Positions 8,421-17,189 of a stretch of 64,000 bases of DNA are shown here, piece by piece. This DNA comes from Flavobacterium phycosphaerae. GTDB taxonomy: Bacteria > Bacteroidota > Bacteroidia > Flavobacteriales > Flavobacteriaceae. The position numbers and the translations under genes are program-made. The stretch's first letter is position 1, and the number at the start of each line of letters is the position of its first letter. The notes beneath the pieces were generated by a model. The model did not search any database. It worked only from the letters and a program-made list of their open reading frames with translations, and was not told where the DNA came from. The stretch is taken from assembly GCF_010119235.1 (NCBI RefSeq), contig NZ_JAAATZ010000001.1, positions 1,580,501-1,644,500 of the forward strand. Direction: 5' to 3'.

Positions 8421-10259
8421 ATGAAAAAAAGTACTTTAGTAATGATGACACTGGTTTTAGCGGTCACATTACCGGCAAATGCCCAATTTGGGAAACTATT
8501 AGGCAAAGGCAAATCAGCCGGAAAAAAATCAGGAAGTTTTGCTACCGTTTGGGAATCTGAGTTTGATAACAAAGCAACTCGTTTGGCTTTGTGTGATGGC
8601 GATGGTCAATACATAATCGGAACCGATGACAATTCGGCTTCAGTGATTGATGCCAACGGTAAAGCCATTTGGAACGGTGATTATAAAAAATTAACGACCA
8701 ACAAAACCAACAATTCAGAATACCAATACACCATTTGGAAAGAAAAAGGCGGTTATTTATTTCTGTTTGACAAAAGAAGTTTAGGAACCGATAGAGTTGC
8801 AGTACTTGATTTAGCTACCGGTAAAGAATTATGGAACTCCGAATTGTACCAGGATTTAATTCCGAAAGGCGGTACTAAAACGGAAGAAGGAACCGATCAA
8901 GGCGAATTAGAAACAGTAAAATACATTGATGAATTAGACTCGTTTTTAATCTCACAAAGAAATTCTGTGATTTTGGTAAAAGCCAATACCGGAGAGAAAA
9001 TTTGGGAAACCAACCGTTTCAAAGGTGGCGTGGGTAAATATGTATACGATGCCAAACGCAATGAAATCATCATGGTCAATTTCAAACCAACGGCTCTGGG
9101 CGCTTTGTTCTCCGGATTTAAAAACCAATTGGTAAGAATCAATGCGGCTAACGGAGATGTGCTTTGGGACGCTACTTTCCTTGGTACTATTGAGAAAGAG
9201 TTGGTAACCCGTCGTGCCATTATTGATTTATGGATAAAAGGCGATAAAATATTCATGTACTTAGACGGTATGAATGTTTACGACTACAACACGGGTCAAA
9301 AAATTTGGAATGTGAACTACGAAAACGATATGGCCGGTGCCAATGGCGGTTTGTTCAGTGGAGGAAAACGTTCTAAAATTTACAGAACTATTGCCGATCC
9401 TTTGTTTACTAATGATGCTGTTTACATTGTAATCTTGGGAACAAGAGACAGAACCAAATATGTAGAGAAACATGACTTAAATTCCGGAAAACTAATTTGG
9501 GCTTCAGAAAAAATAACAGGCGCATTTTGTATGCCAAATATCTACTTGGCCGGTGATAAAGTTTTGGTGCAAGTTGGAGGTAAAGTGCAAGTGCAAGAGT
9601 ATAGATTAGAAGAAACTTCCAGCGGACTATCAGCAGGATTAGCACTTGGTGGTTTTGGCGGCGGTACTGCTAAACAATGGGTGCCTTACATCTACTGGGA
9701 TTACAAAGCTCAAAAGAACTCTGTATTGTGTTTAGATGATAAAACCGGAACTACCGCTTGGCGTTCAGAGAAGTTTGATAAAAGAATTACGGATTTGATT
9801 TTAGATGATAACAAAACGGTTTTCGTTGGGGATGGCGACGAATTTTACAGCTATGATATTGCCAGCGGAAAACAATTGTACGATGTAAAACACAACGATG
9901 CCAGAGTAGGTAAAGCTACTGATGTTATTGATTTTGATGATAAAGTGGTAGTGCTTTCCGAAAAAGGATTAGCGGCCTACAACAAAAAAGACGGTTCCCG
10001 CGCTTATGCTTCTGAGAAAATAAAAGGAGTTGATTATTTCTACCACATCGGGGATAATTATTTCTTAAGAGATCAAAGAAACAGCAAAAACATCATCTAT
10101 GGTATTGATATGACTAACGGAGAAACTAAAGGATCTGTACAGTCAAAAGGAAAAGGTGGTAGCCCAAAATACGGTGCCGGTATTGATATCACTTCAGATG
10201 GAGAATACATTTTTGCGTTCAAAGGCAAAAAAGTAGAAAAGATTAAAGTGAATAACTAA
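8421..10259 (+). CDS. Exported PQQ-type beta-propeller protein
   Basis: A 612-residue protein with a signal peptide (cleavage near PANAQ, residue 24) and then repeated 'dG.. W.....' blades such as TGKELWNSE, TGEKIWETN, NGDVLWDAT, TGQKIWNVN, SGKLIWASE and TGTTAWRSE. This is the PQQ-like/BamB-type propeller pattern. It lacks a dehydrogenase domain and heme motif, so it is a binding or scaffold protein rather than a quinoprotein enzyme. A Gly-rich insert (AGLALGGFGGGTA) interrupts one blade. It is in an operon with the 8022 gene and ends at a terminator (10283-10313). Confidence 0.85.
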   Translation: MKKSTLVMMTLVLAVTLPANAQFGKLLGKGKSAGKKSGSFATVWESEFDNKATRLALCDGDGQYIIGTDDNSASVIDANGKAIWNGDYKKLTTNKTNNSEYQYTIWKEKGGYLFLFDKRSLGTDRVAVLDLATGKELWNSELYQDLIPKGGTKTEEGTDQGELETVKYIDELDSFLISQRNSVILVKANTGEKIWETNRFKGGVGKYVYDAKRNEIIMVNFKPTALGALFSGFKNQLVRINAANGDVLWDATFLGTIEKELVTRRAIIDLWIKGDKIFMYLDGMNVYDYNTGQKIWNVNYENDMAGANGGLFSGGKRSKIYRTIADPLFTNDAVYIVILGTRDRTKYVEKHDLNSGKLIWASEKITGAFCMPNIYLAGDKVLVQVGGKVQVQEYRLEETSSGLSAGLALGGFGGGTAKQWVPYIYWDYKAQKNSVLCLDDKTGTTAWRSEKFDKRITDLILDDNKTVFVGDGDEFYSYDIASGKQLYDVKHNDARVGKATDVIDFDDKVVVLSEKGLAAYNKKDGSRAYASEKIKGVDYFYHIGDNYFLRDQRNSKNIIYGIDMTNGETKGSVQSKGKGGSPKYGAGIDITSDGEYIFAFKGKKVEKIKVNN

Positions 10260-10282
10260 ATAATTGTGGATTTTTTGGATTG

Positions 10283-10313
10283 GGGCTATGAATTGTATTT
10301 GTAGCCCTTTTTT
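10283..10313 (+). terminator. Rho-independent terminator after the beta-propeller gene
   Basis: GGGCTA (10283-10288) pairs with TAGCCC (10302-10307). G-U and A-U pairs extend the stem to about 11 bp around a 3-base loop, and six Ts follow. It shows that the next gene starts at 10327, not further upstream. Confidence 0.7.
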
Positions 10314-10326
10314 AATCAGTATAATT

Positions 10327-11745
10327 ATGAAAAAAATACTATTTCTTAGTTCCTTGCTTTTAGTTCTTTTCTCTTTGAATGCTCAGCAAGTACAATGGGC
10401 CAGTAAAGCCATTAAATTTTCTTCTGATTTGGGTGGAAAACAAAACGGTGTTAAAAGAATTTTAGGAAGACCCGATGCTTTTCCGCAAGGCGGTCTAAGT
10501 CCCAATGCCTGGATGCCGAAAGATGCTCTGAAAGGCTATGAATGGGTAGAAGTGGGTTTTGAGAATCCACAAACGGTAAAACAAGTTGCTGTTTTTGAAA
10601 ACTTGAATGCAGGCTGTGTAGTCAGAATAGCTGTAGATAACGGTTCCGGAAAATACCAAACCGTTTGGTCACGTAAAGTTAATTACAAAACGCCCACATT
10701 TAAAGCCGCTATTCCGGCGGACAGAAAATATTATTTCAAACGCAAAAGAAGAAAAATACAAGAAGCTCCCGAAGTACTCAATCCCGGTATTGAAAATGCA
10801 ATATTGGAGGAAGCTGTTTCAGGCGTTGTGGCGGTTCGGGTTGAATTTAATTTTGCGCTCCTGCCGGGCCAAAAGCAAATAGACGCTATAGGTATTTCTG
10901 ATTCCGAAATTCCATTGGAGGCCAAAATCAATACAATACCGGCTTTTGAAACGTTAGCCTCAGCCGAAGTAGTTTCAGTCGGTAATTTAATTCCGTCCTG
11001 CGTTGTGGTTTCACCCAATGGACAAAAACTCTTTTTCACCGATGAAACAAATGACAAAGAAATTATCTATTCCTGTAGCAAACAAAATGGGCAATGGTCC
11101 GCTCCGGTAGCAGAAAGCGATTTATTGAATACCAATAACAGCTATAATTTTTTAGCAGCCTGCCAAACGGATTTTTTCTTAAAAAGCGGTAAAAGTTTTG
11201 CCAAAGGAACCGGAGAAACCGGCTATGAATTTTTGGATAAAAACTACCAACCCATAGGCTTGCTGAAAATTGCTGCCTATGCCAATTACGATGAAACCTC
11301 TTCTGTTTCTATGACAGCAGATGCCAAAACCCTTGTGATGGGAATTGAAACGGATATGACTCAAGGCGGACACGATTTGTATTTTGCGACAAAAAAGGAA
11401 GACGGAACTTATACATATTTGCAAAATCTGGGAAAACAAGTTAATTCAGCCGGAGAAGAAGCTTCGCCTTGTTTACTGTCCGACCAACGCACTTTGCTTT
11501 TTAGTAGTGACGGATTCAGTTCTATAGGGGATAATGATATTTATGTTTCTTACCGCTTGGATGATACCTGGAAAAAATGGTCAGCACCAATAAATCTCGG
11601 GAGTAAAGTGAATTCTAATGATTACGATGGCAATCCATTTTATGATGAAAAAGCCGAAGTGCTCTATTTTACTTCATTAATAGAAGGGAAACAAGTAATT
11701 AAGGCCATTGCTATTTCAAAAGAAAAGCTTCTCTACAAGCAATAA
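10327..11745 (+). CDS. Exported protein with discoidin-like and PD40 repeat regions
   Basis: I start this at the ATG of MKKILFLSSLL, because the in-frame upstream extension crosses the terminator. The signal peptide ends SLNAQ. Residues of about 25-205 resemble an F5/8 (discoidin-like) beta-sandwich (WVEVGFENPQTVKQVAVFEN). Residues of about 240-470 contain WD40-like PD40 repeats (SPNGQKLFFTDE, SDQRTLLFSSDGF, GDNDIYVSYR, GNPFYDEKAEVLYFTS). In Bacteroidetes such repeats often precede an OmpA domain, which is absent here. It is probably periplasmic or outer-membrane associated. It sits between the two sets controlled by palindromes 1 and 2. Confidence 0.8.
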   Translation: MKKILFLSSLLLVLFSLNAQQVQWASKAIKFSSDLGGKQNGVKRILGRPDAFPQGGLSPNAWMPKDALKGYEWVEVGFENPQTVKQVAVFENLNAGCVVRIAVDNGSGKYQTVWSRKVNYKTPTFKAAIPADRKYYFKRKRRKIQEAPEVLNPGIENAILEEAVSGVVAVRVEFNFALLPGQKQIDAIGISDSEIPLEAKINTIPAFETLASAEVVSVGNLIPSCVVVSPNGQKLFFTDETNDKEIIYSCSKQNGQWSAPVAESDLLNTNNSYNFLAACQTDFFLKSGKSFAKGTGETGYEFLDKNYQPIGLLKIAAYANYDETSSVSMTADAKTLVMGIETDMTQGGHDLYFATKKEDGTYTYLQNLGKQVNSAGEEASPCLLSDQRTLLFSSDGFSSIGDNDIYVSYRLDDTWKKWSAPINLGSKVNSNDYDGNPFYDEKAEVLYFTSLIEGKQVIKAIAISKEKLLYKQ

Positions 11746-11751
11746 CGGTTA

Positions 11752-11800
11752 AATACGACATGTGCCGTATTGATTACAAGAAGTTTAAGAGACAAATTTG
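11752..11800 (+). promoter_or_regulatory. NarL-type palindrome plus -7-like box (site 2)
   Basis: AATACGACA-TG-TGCCGTATT at 11752-11771 is a 9-2-9 inverted repeat with one mismatched pair. CAAATTTG (11793-11800) follows after exactly 21 bases and differs from TAnnTTTG only in the first base. It precedes the lipoprotein gene at 11826. Confidence 0.65.
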
Positions 11801-11825
11801 TCCCATAACTTAAACTTAAATAATT

Positions 11826-12368
11826 ATGAAAACAAGTAAACAATTTGGATTAGCCCTTTTACTTTCTTTAACCGCTTTAGTGACATCATGCTCCAGCAGC
11901 GATAGTTCAGGAGGTGGGGGTTTTAGTGGTCCGGCTACAGGAACTTTTGTAAAAGCCAAAGTAGATGGGTCAGCCGTTTTAGCCGAAGGTCAATTTGCCA
12001 ACGGAGGATACAATAGCGGTAATTTAGTTTTACAAGGGTTCTCCTTAGAAGGGAAATCGGTTAACATTCAAATTTATGCCCTTGACGGAACATTGGACGT
12101 GGGAACTTATGATTTGAGCGAAGCCAATTCAGAAGATGTTGTAGTAGGAGGCTTGTCGCTCATTGATGTTAATACCAGTACAATGTCCTCTACTACTTAT
12201 AGTTCCAATTTTTGTTCCTCTTCAACCGGTTCGGTGCAAATTACTTTTGTAGATGATACCAAAATCGAAGGAACCTTTAGTTTTAACGGAAAAGAGGTTA
12301 AAGAAAATGACGACTGTTCCGGAGGCACCAAAAGTGTTACCGAAGGATCATTTCGCTTAGAATTATAA
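11826..12368 (+). CDS. Lipoprotein, function unknown
   Basis: A 180-residue lipoprotein with lipobox LVTSC (Cys about 22) followed by a Ser/Gly-rich linker (SSSDSSGGGG). The mature part is a predicted all-beta domain beginning 'GTFVKAKVDGSAVLAEGQFANGG' and carrying two cysteine pairs (FCSS.. and DDCSGG). This matches the DUF6252-like secreted sandwich domains common in Flavobacteria, but I do not assign a family firmly. It is directly downstream of palindrome 2 and tandem with a related shorter lipoprotein at 12402. Confidence 0.8.
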   Translation: MKTSKQFGLALLLSLTALVTSCSSSDSSGGGGFSGPATGTFVKAKVDGSAVLAEGQFANGGYNSGNLVLQGFSLEGKSVNIQIYALDGTLDVGTYDLSEANSEDVVVGGLSLIDVNTSTMSSTTYSSNFCSSSTGSVQITFVDDTKIEGTFSFNGKEVKENDDCSGGTKSVTEGSFRLEL

Positions 12369-12401
12369 TCTAACCTTGTTTAACTTTTATCACTAAACAA
12401 A

Positions 12402-12901
12402 ATGAAAACAATAAAAAAATAGGAGTAGTTTTATTTGTTATGGCAACTATGGTAATGGTGTCATCGTGTAGCAGTGACAGTAGCAGTAGTTCCAGTTCAT
12501 CGGCAGGAGTAACCTTTAAAGTTGACGGAACCGCAACAACTGCAGAAACTGTACAGGCAACACTTTATACCAATGTTGTAGCCGGAGGAAGATATATTGA
12601 CATTTACGGATTTCAAGGAGAGGACCAAATCTTAGAGTTCCACTTTCCGGCTAAAATCGGGAATTTTGCCGCGCAACAATCGTTTGATATGACTACTTCT
12701 TGGCTGACTTATTTAACGAATGATGGGGCTAATTTTCCGGGAGATTATTTTAATTCCACTTCAGGAACTATTAATGTTACGACTTGCGATACGATTAATA
12801 ATAAAATAGTAGCCACCTTTAATTTTGTCGGAAACAATTCAACTGTAAATAAAACGATTACTGAAGGTAGTCTGAATATCAGCGGAATTACGCACCAATA
12901 A
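12402..12901 (+). CDS. Lipoprotein related to the preceding gene, signal peptide frame-broken
   Basis: The ATG at 12402 reads MKTIKK and then hits TAG. One more A in the run of seven at 12413-12419 would give MKTIKKIGVVLFVMATMVMVSSC, a perfect lipoprotein signal peptide joined to the open frame. Without it, translation could start only at an internal ATG (12440), inside the hydrophobic stretch. The mature part (SAGVTFKVDGTATTAE..) resembles the domain in the gene at 11826, so the two are a tandem pair of diverged paralogues. The gene counts as intact if the deletion is a sequencing error, and as an off-phase or decayed allele otherwise. Confidence 0.75.
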
Positions 12902-12938
12902 AAATTTATTTCTAATTGATTGTTTTGAACTTTTTTTA

Positions 12939-13214
12939 ATGATTTATATAATTACTCTTTTAGCCATTTTCTTCTTGGTATTGATAGTCTATCTGTTAGA
13001 TAAAATTCAAACAGACCGATTGAAATATCAGGCGAAGCTTCAAGTTTTGGAAGAGTTTATTGTGCATATCAGTAAAGAACATCGGGTTCAAAACAATCAA
13101 TTACAAGTTACCGAAGAATTAAAACAAAAAATGAAAGTGATTAATACCACACTCAATAAAGAACTATTTGATTTGAATTACCAATTGTTTGAAGAGTTAG
13201 CCTCAAGAAAATAA
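12939..13214 (+). CDS. Small single-pass membrane protein with coiled coil
   Basis: A 91-residue protein with an N-terminal transmembrane helix (about residues 2-20, IITLLAIFFLVLIVYLL) and a charged helical remainder, predicted coiled coil, reaching the cytoplasm. I do not recognise the family. It precedes the TPR histidine kinase by 57 bases on the same strand and may be cotranscribed, for example as an accessory of the sensor. The codon use resembles its neighbours and the frame is clean, so I think the gene is real. Confidence 0.65.
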   Translation: MIYIITLLAIFFLVLIVYLLDKIQTDRLKYQAKLQVLEEFIVHISKEHRVQNNQLQVTEELKQKMKVINTTLNKELFDLNYQLFEELASRK

Positions 13215-13271
13215 AAGAGCAATGTTGAAAATTTTAACATTTATGCTATATTTATACTATAAAATCTTCAA

Positions 13272-15182
13272 ATGAACAGAATTTTACTTTGTGGCTATTT
13301 CTTGTTTTGTTGTATTTCATTTACCAAAGCACAAGAAATAAAAAAAATACTAATCAAGGCCTATACTTCACAGGATTCTTCTGATTACTATTTTAAAATA
13401 GCCAAAAAGAACATTAAATCCACCGCCGATGAAGCCGAATATTATTTCTGCAAAAATGCCCGTTGCGGAGATTACAGTCAGCCCGATAGTGCTATTTATT
13501 ATGGAGAAAAAGCCATCGGAATGTTCCAAAAAACAGAAGGCAAAGATGCCTTACTGACGCTCTATAATAACATGTCCAAAGTGTATCGTAAAAATGGCCA
13601 ATACGATAAAGCTATCAGCTATTCTCTTGATGGATTAAAATTAGCCGAAGCCAACAAAAAAGACAATTGGATTGCTTTCTTTAATACCAATTTATCACTC
13701 ACCTATCACGATTTTGAGAGCTATAAGAAAGGCGTTTATTATGGTAAGAAGGCATTGAATATTTGGTTAGCAAATAAAAAAACCAGCCCTCAATATATCA
13801 GCAATACACTCAATGCCATAGCTATAAATTATGATGACTGGAAAAAACCGGACAGCGCTTTGTATTATCACAAAAAAGTTTTTAAATACATCAAAGGCAA
13901 AGATACACTCAATATTTCGGATACTTACAACAATATTGGGAACACTTTATTAAAACAAAAAAAATACAAAGAAGCTCAAAAATGGATTGCCACTTCGCTT
14001 AAAATATGTGATGTCAATTTTGTTAATGGTAACGAAACCAAAGATTTTAATTATTACTACGAAAGAGCTACGTGCTACACTAATTTGGCTACCATTGCTT
14101 ACCAATTGGATGACTTTACCAAGGCAGAGAAACTATTTAAAACGGCTTATGAATATGCCAAAAAAAGCAACAGTGCCGAAAAATTACGAGATTATTATTT
14201 TCAGAAAGCCGAATTTGAAAAGAAACGCAATAATTTAGAAAAAACGGTTGAAGAACAGGAAAATTATATCAAGCTCAGAGACTCTGTTTTTGATGTAGAA
14301 CGCGAACAACGCTTCTCCGAACTCGAAGCCAAATACCAAAACGAAAAGAAAGAAAAACTACTCCTGAAATCAAAAACAAAAATTCTGGAGAAGGAAAACG
14401 AAATCCGCAAGAAAAATATTCAGTTCATTATTCTGACCGGCATAATCTTGGGTATTCTGATTGTGTCCTATTTGGTTTATTACCGCCAAAAACTCAAAAA
14501 CAAACAGCAGCAACAGGAATTTGAACTCAAATCGGCGATTACCAAAATCGAAACGCAAAATAAATTGCAGGAACAACGATTGCAAATTTCAAGAGATTTA
14601 CACGATAATATCGGCTCGCAATTGACGTTCATTATATCCTCTGTTGATAACATCAAATATGCTTTTGATTTGCAAAATGCCAAGCTCGATACCAAATTGA
14701 GTACCATCAGTACCTTTGCCAAATCCACGATTATAGAGCTTCGAGACACTATTTGGGCAATGAACAAAAGCGAAATTTCGTTTGAAGATTTACAAACCCG
14801 AATTCATAATTTTATCGATAAAGCAAAAGAAGCCAAAGAAGAAATTCAGTTTCGTTTTGAAATTGATCCCGATTTGAAAAATATAACCTTCACTTCCCTG
14901 GAAGGCATGAATATTTACCGTACAATTCAGGAAGGAATCAACAACAGTATAAAATATGCCGAAGCTTCTCAAATCCTAATTAAAATTGTTCCGGATGCCC
15001 ATGCGATTAAGATTCTCGTTGAAGATAACGGCAAAGGATTTAATATAGAAAACATTGAATTGGGTAACGGAATCGCCAATATGAAAAAAAGAATTGCTGA
15101 TGTTGGCGGCACTTTCGAAATACATGCTGCAATGGATGCCGGTACCAGTATTGCCATTACATTACCTAATCGAAAGGGATAA
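13272..15182 (+). CDS. TPR-containing sensor histidine kinase (HisKA_3 type), paralogue 1
   Basis: A 636-residue protein with a signal peptide (ending FTKAQ, about 21), five to six TPR-like repeats (about 55-330), a coiled coil, and one transmembrane helix (about 385-403, IQFIILTGIILGILIVSYLVY). The HisKA_3 dimerisation domain has the phospho-acceptor His in SRDLHDNIGSQL (about 447), followed by a HATPase with N-box EGINNSIKYA and G-box DNGKGF. It senses from the periplasm and should phosphorylate a NarL/LuxR regulator; the nearest is at 17190. It is paralogous to the kinase at 15410 along its whole length. Palindrome 3 follows its stop. Confidence 0.92.
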   Translation: MNRILLCGYFLFCCISFTKAQEIKKILIKAYTSQDSSDYYFKIAKKNIKSTADEAEYYFCKNARCGDYSQPDSAIYYGEKAIGMFQKTEGKDALLTLYNNMSKVYRKNGQYDKAISYSLDGLKLAEANKKDNWIAFFNTNLSLTYHDFESYKKGVYYGKKALNIWLANKKTSPQYISNTLNAIAINYDDWKKPDSALYYHKKVFKYIKGKDTLNISDTYNNIGNTLLKQKKYKEAQKWIATSLKICDVNFVNGNETKDFNYYYERATCYTNLATIAYQLDDFTKAEKLFKTAYEYAKKSNSAEKLRDYYFQKAEFEKKRNNLEKTVEEQENYIKLRDSVFDVEREQRFSELEAKYQNEKKEKLLLKSKTKILEKENEIRKKNIQFIILTGIILGILIVSYLVYYRQKLKNKQQQQEFELKSAITKIETQNKLQEQRLQISRDLHDNIGSQLTFIISSVDNIKYAFDLQNAKLDTKLSTISTFAKSTIIELRDTIWAMNKSEISFEDLQTRIHNFIDKAKEAKEEIQFRFEIDPDLKNITFTSLEGMNIYRTIQEGINNSIKYAEASQILIKIVPDAHAIKILVEDNGKGFNIENIELGNGIANMKKRIADVGGTFEIHAAMDAGTSIAITLPNRKG

Positions 15183-15207
15183 AGTTTGGGAAGTAGAAAA
15201 GAATTAA

Positions 15208-15256
15208 ATACGGCATCTGTCGTATTTTTTTTTTGAGTGTAAGACATCACATTTGT
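15208..15256 (+). promoter_or_regulatory. NarL-type palindrome plus -7-like box (site 3)
   Basis: AATACGGCA-TC-TGTCGTATT at 15208-15227 is the cleanest copy of the 9-2-9 palindrome. CACATTTG (15249-15256) follows after exactly 21 bases, as at sites 1 and 2. The predicted transcript starts near 15262 and meets a strong terminator at 15310-15369 before the kinase gene at 15410. Confidence 0.65.
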
Positions 15257-15261
15257 AAAAG

Positions 15262-15369
15262 CAATCCATGATCGATTTTAAAATTTAAAAACAGGTTGTT
15301 TTTATTGTTGTCCTTTTCAAACTTTGATTTCGTCAAGCAAAATCAATTTGTTTGGAAAGGACTTTTTTT
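15262..15369 (+). ncRNA. Candidate small RNA or attenuated leader of the second kinase gene
   Basis: The span runs from the predicted start after the -7-like box to the end of the terminator, about 108 bases. It holds a 6-codon open frame (MIDFKI, 15269-15289), a small hairpin (AAAAACA-GGT-TGTTTTT) and the terminator stem. No larger gene fits. It is either a free small RNA driven by the palindrome promoter or a leader that terminates unless read through into the kinase gene. This is inferred from sequence only. Confidence 0.45.
15310..15369 (+). terminator. Strong stem-loop terminator between the two kinase genes
   Basis: GTCCTTTTCAAAC (15310-15322) pairs with GTTTGGAAAGGAC (15350-15362) over 13 bp with one G-U pair. 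An inner 7-bp stem (15324-15330 with 15340-15346) follows, and then seven Ts (15363-15369). Confidence 0.8.
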
Positions 15370-15409
15370 CATCTGAATTACTTAAATTTATTAAATAATT
15401 TGGTTTTAA

Positions 15410-17187
15410 GTGCATTTTAATAAAGCAAAAATAACTTTCGTTTTCCTCTTTCTGCTCCTGACGGGGCTTTCAGTCTGTGCTCAAAAAAGATAACTCGAGA
15501 CCAAATTGATTCTATCAACAACATGCAGTACGATGTTAAAATTGCTAACACCACCCAATCCGTTAACTGGTTTACACAAAATTTAATCAATGCTCAAAAA
15601 CTAAAATACCATCAAGGCATTGCCGACTCTTACGCTAACTTAGGTTTGGTTTATTACTTTCAAGGGAAGTATGATAAGAATACAAATTGCATGCTCCATG
15701 CGATTCGTTGGTACGACAAGTTGAAGCTAACAAAAAAATTAGCGGGAGCTTATGCGGAATATGGCTATCAGCTCAAAAAACGCGACATGAAAATGGCGTT
15801 GTATAATATGCAAAAAGGCATGAAAATGGCTGAAGCCAATGGTGATGAAGGCGCGCTGATGGCTATTTATGACAACTATGGTGTTTTGAAAGAAATGAAA
15901 GATGAACTGGATAGCGCCTTGTTTTTCTACCAAAGAGCTATGGTTTTAAAAGAAAAAAGGAAGGATGAAATCGGCATTCCGTATAGTGCTAACAAAATTG
16001 CTTTTGTAAAGTTAATGCAAAAGAAACCGGAAGACGCCAAGCGGCTTTTTGATTATGCCTACCAAATTCGGCTCAAGATAAATGACATTTTCGGTATTGC
16101 TGAAAACCTAAATTTTTATGGCTATTATTTCAAAGAAATAGGAAAAGATAAAGAAGCCATTGTTTATTTTAAAAAAGCCATACTGTGGAGCCAAAAAAAT
16201 CATTATCCATCCTTGTTAGAAGATAATTATAGAGGATTGTCTGAAGTTTATGAAAACAATAACGACTTTAAAAATGCTTTAGTCAATTACAAAAATCATG
16301 TACTGAGCAAAGACAGCATCATGAATACCGATATCAGAACCAAACAAGCCGAGTTAGATACACAATACCAAACCGAACAAAAAGAAAAGGAAATCCTGCT
16401 GCAAAGGGCCCAAATTGCGGAAAAAAACATCTGGATTTTGGGGGCTTTCTCTTTAGCACTTTTTGCGATTTTGATAGGCTTTATCTTTTTCAATCGTCAA
16501 AAGCTAAAAACGATTCAATTGCAAAAAGACAACGAATTAAAAGATGCGTTGCTGAAAATTGAAACCCAAACTAAATTACAGGAACAACGACTCCGAATCT
16601 CCAGAGATTTGCACGACAATATCGGGGCACAACTCACGTTTATCATTTCTTCTTTAGATAATTTGAAATATGGTTTCCATATAACCGATGAAAGGTTGGA
16701 AGAAAAATTATCCTCAATCAGCGGATTTACTAAGGAAACCATTTATGAATTGCGCGATACCATTTGGGCGATGAACAAAGATGAAATCACTTTTGAAGAC
16801 CTAAAATCCCGTATTTCTAATTTTATCGGAAAAGCCAAATTGGCTTCCCAAGACATCGAATTTGAATTTAACTGTGACGACCAACTCAAAGCCAATGTCT
16901 TCAGTTCGGTAGAAGGAATGAACGTATACAGAATCATACAAGAAGCCATAAATAATAGCCTGAAACACGCTCGTGCCAGCAAGATAACGGTAACGATTTT
17001 TAAAGAAAAAGATACTTTCCAAATCACGATTAATGACAACGGAAAAGGATTTGATGAAGCTGAAATATTATCCGGTAACGGAATGAACAATTTAAAAAAA
17101 CGCGCTAAAGAATTAAACGGAGAAATTACCATAACGTCACAAGAACAATCTGGAACTACAGTTATTTTGTGTTTTAAAAAGCCATAA
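15410..17187 (+). CDS. TPR-containing sensor histidine kinase, paralogue 2, frame-broken after the signal peptide
   Basis: A GTG at 15410 opens MHFNKAKITFVFLFLLLTGLSVCAQK, a normal signal peptide, and then reaches TAA. One extra A in the run at 15483-15488 gives AQKKITRDQIDSINN and joins the long frame (continuous from 15523). Then follow TPR repeats (about 50-290), a transmembrane helix, HisKA_3 with SRDLHDNIGAQL, and a HATPase (EAINNSLKHA, DNGKGF). The stop is 2 bases before the response-regulator start, so the two are partners in one operon. As read, the protein would lack its export signal and the sensor region would stay in the cytoplasm. Confidence 0.85.
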
Positions 17188-17189
17188 AA

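Noticed and set aside
10264..10326. Upstream extension of the PD40 protein
   Set aside because: It crosses the terminator hairpin at 10283-10313; a normal signal peptide starts at 10327.
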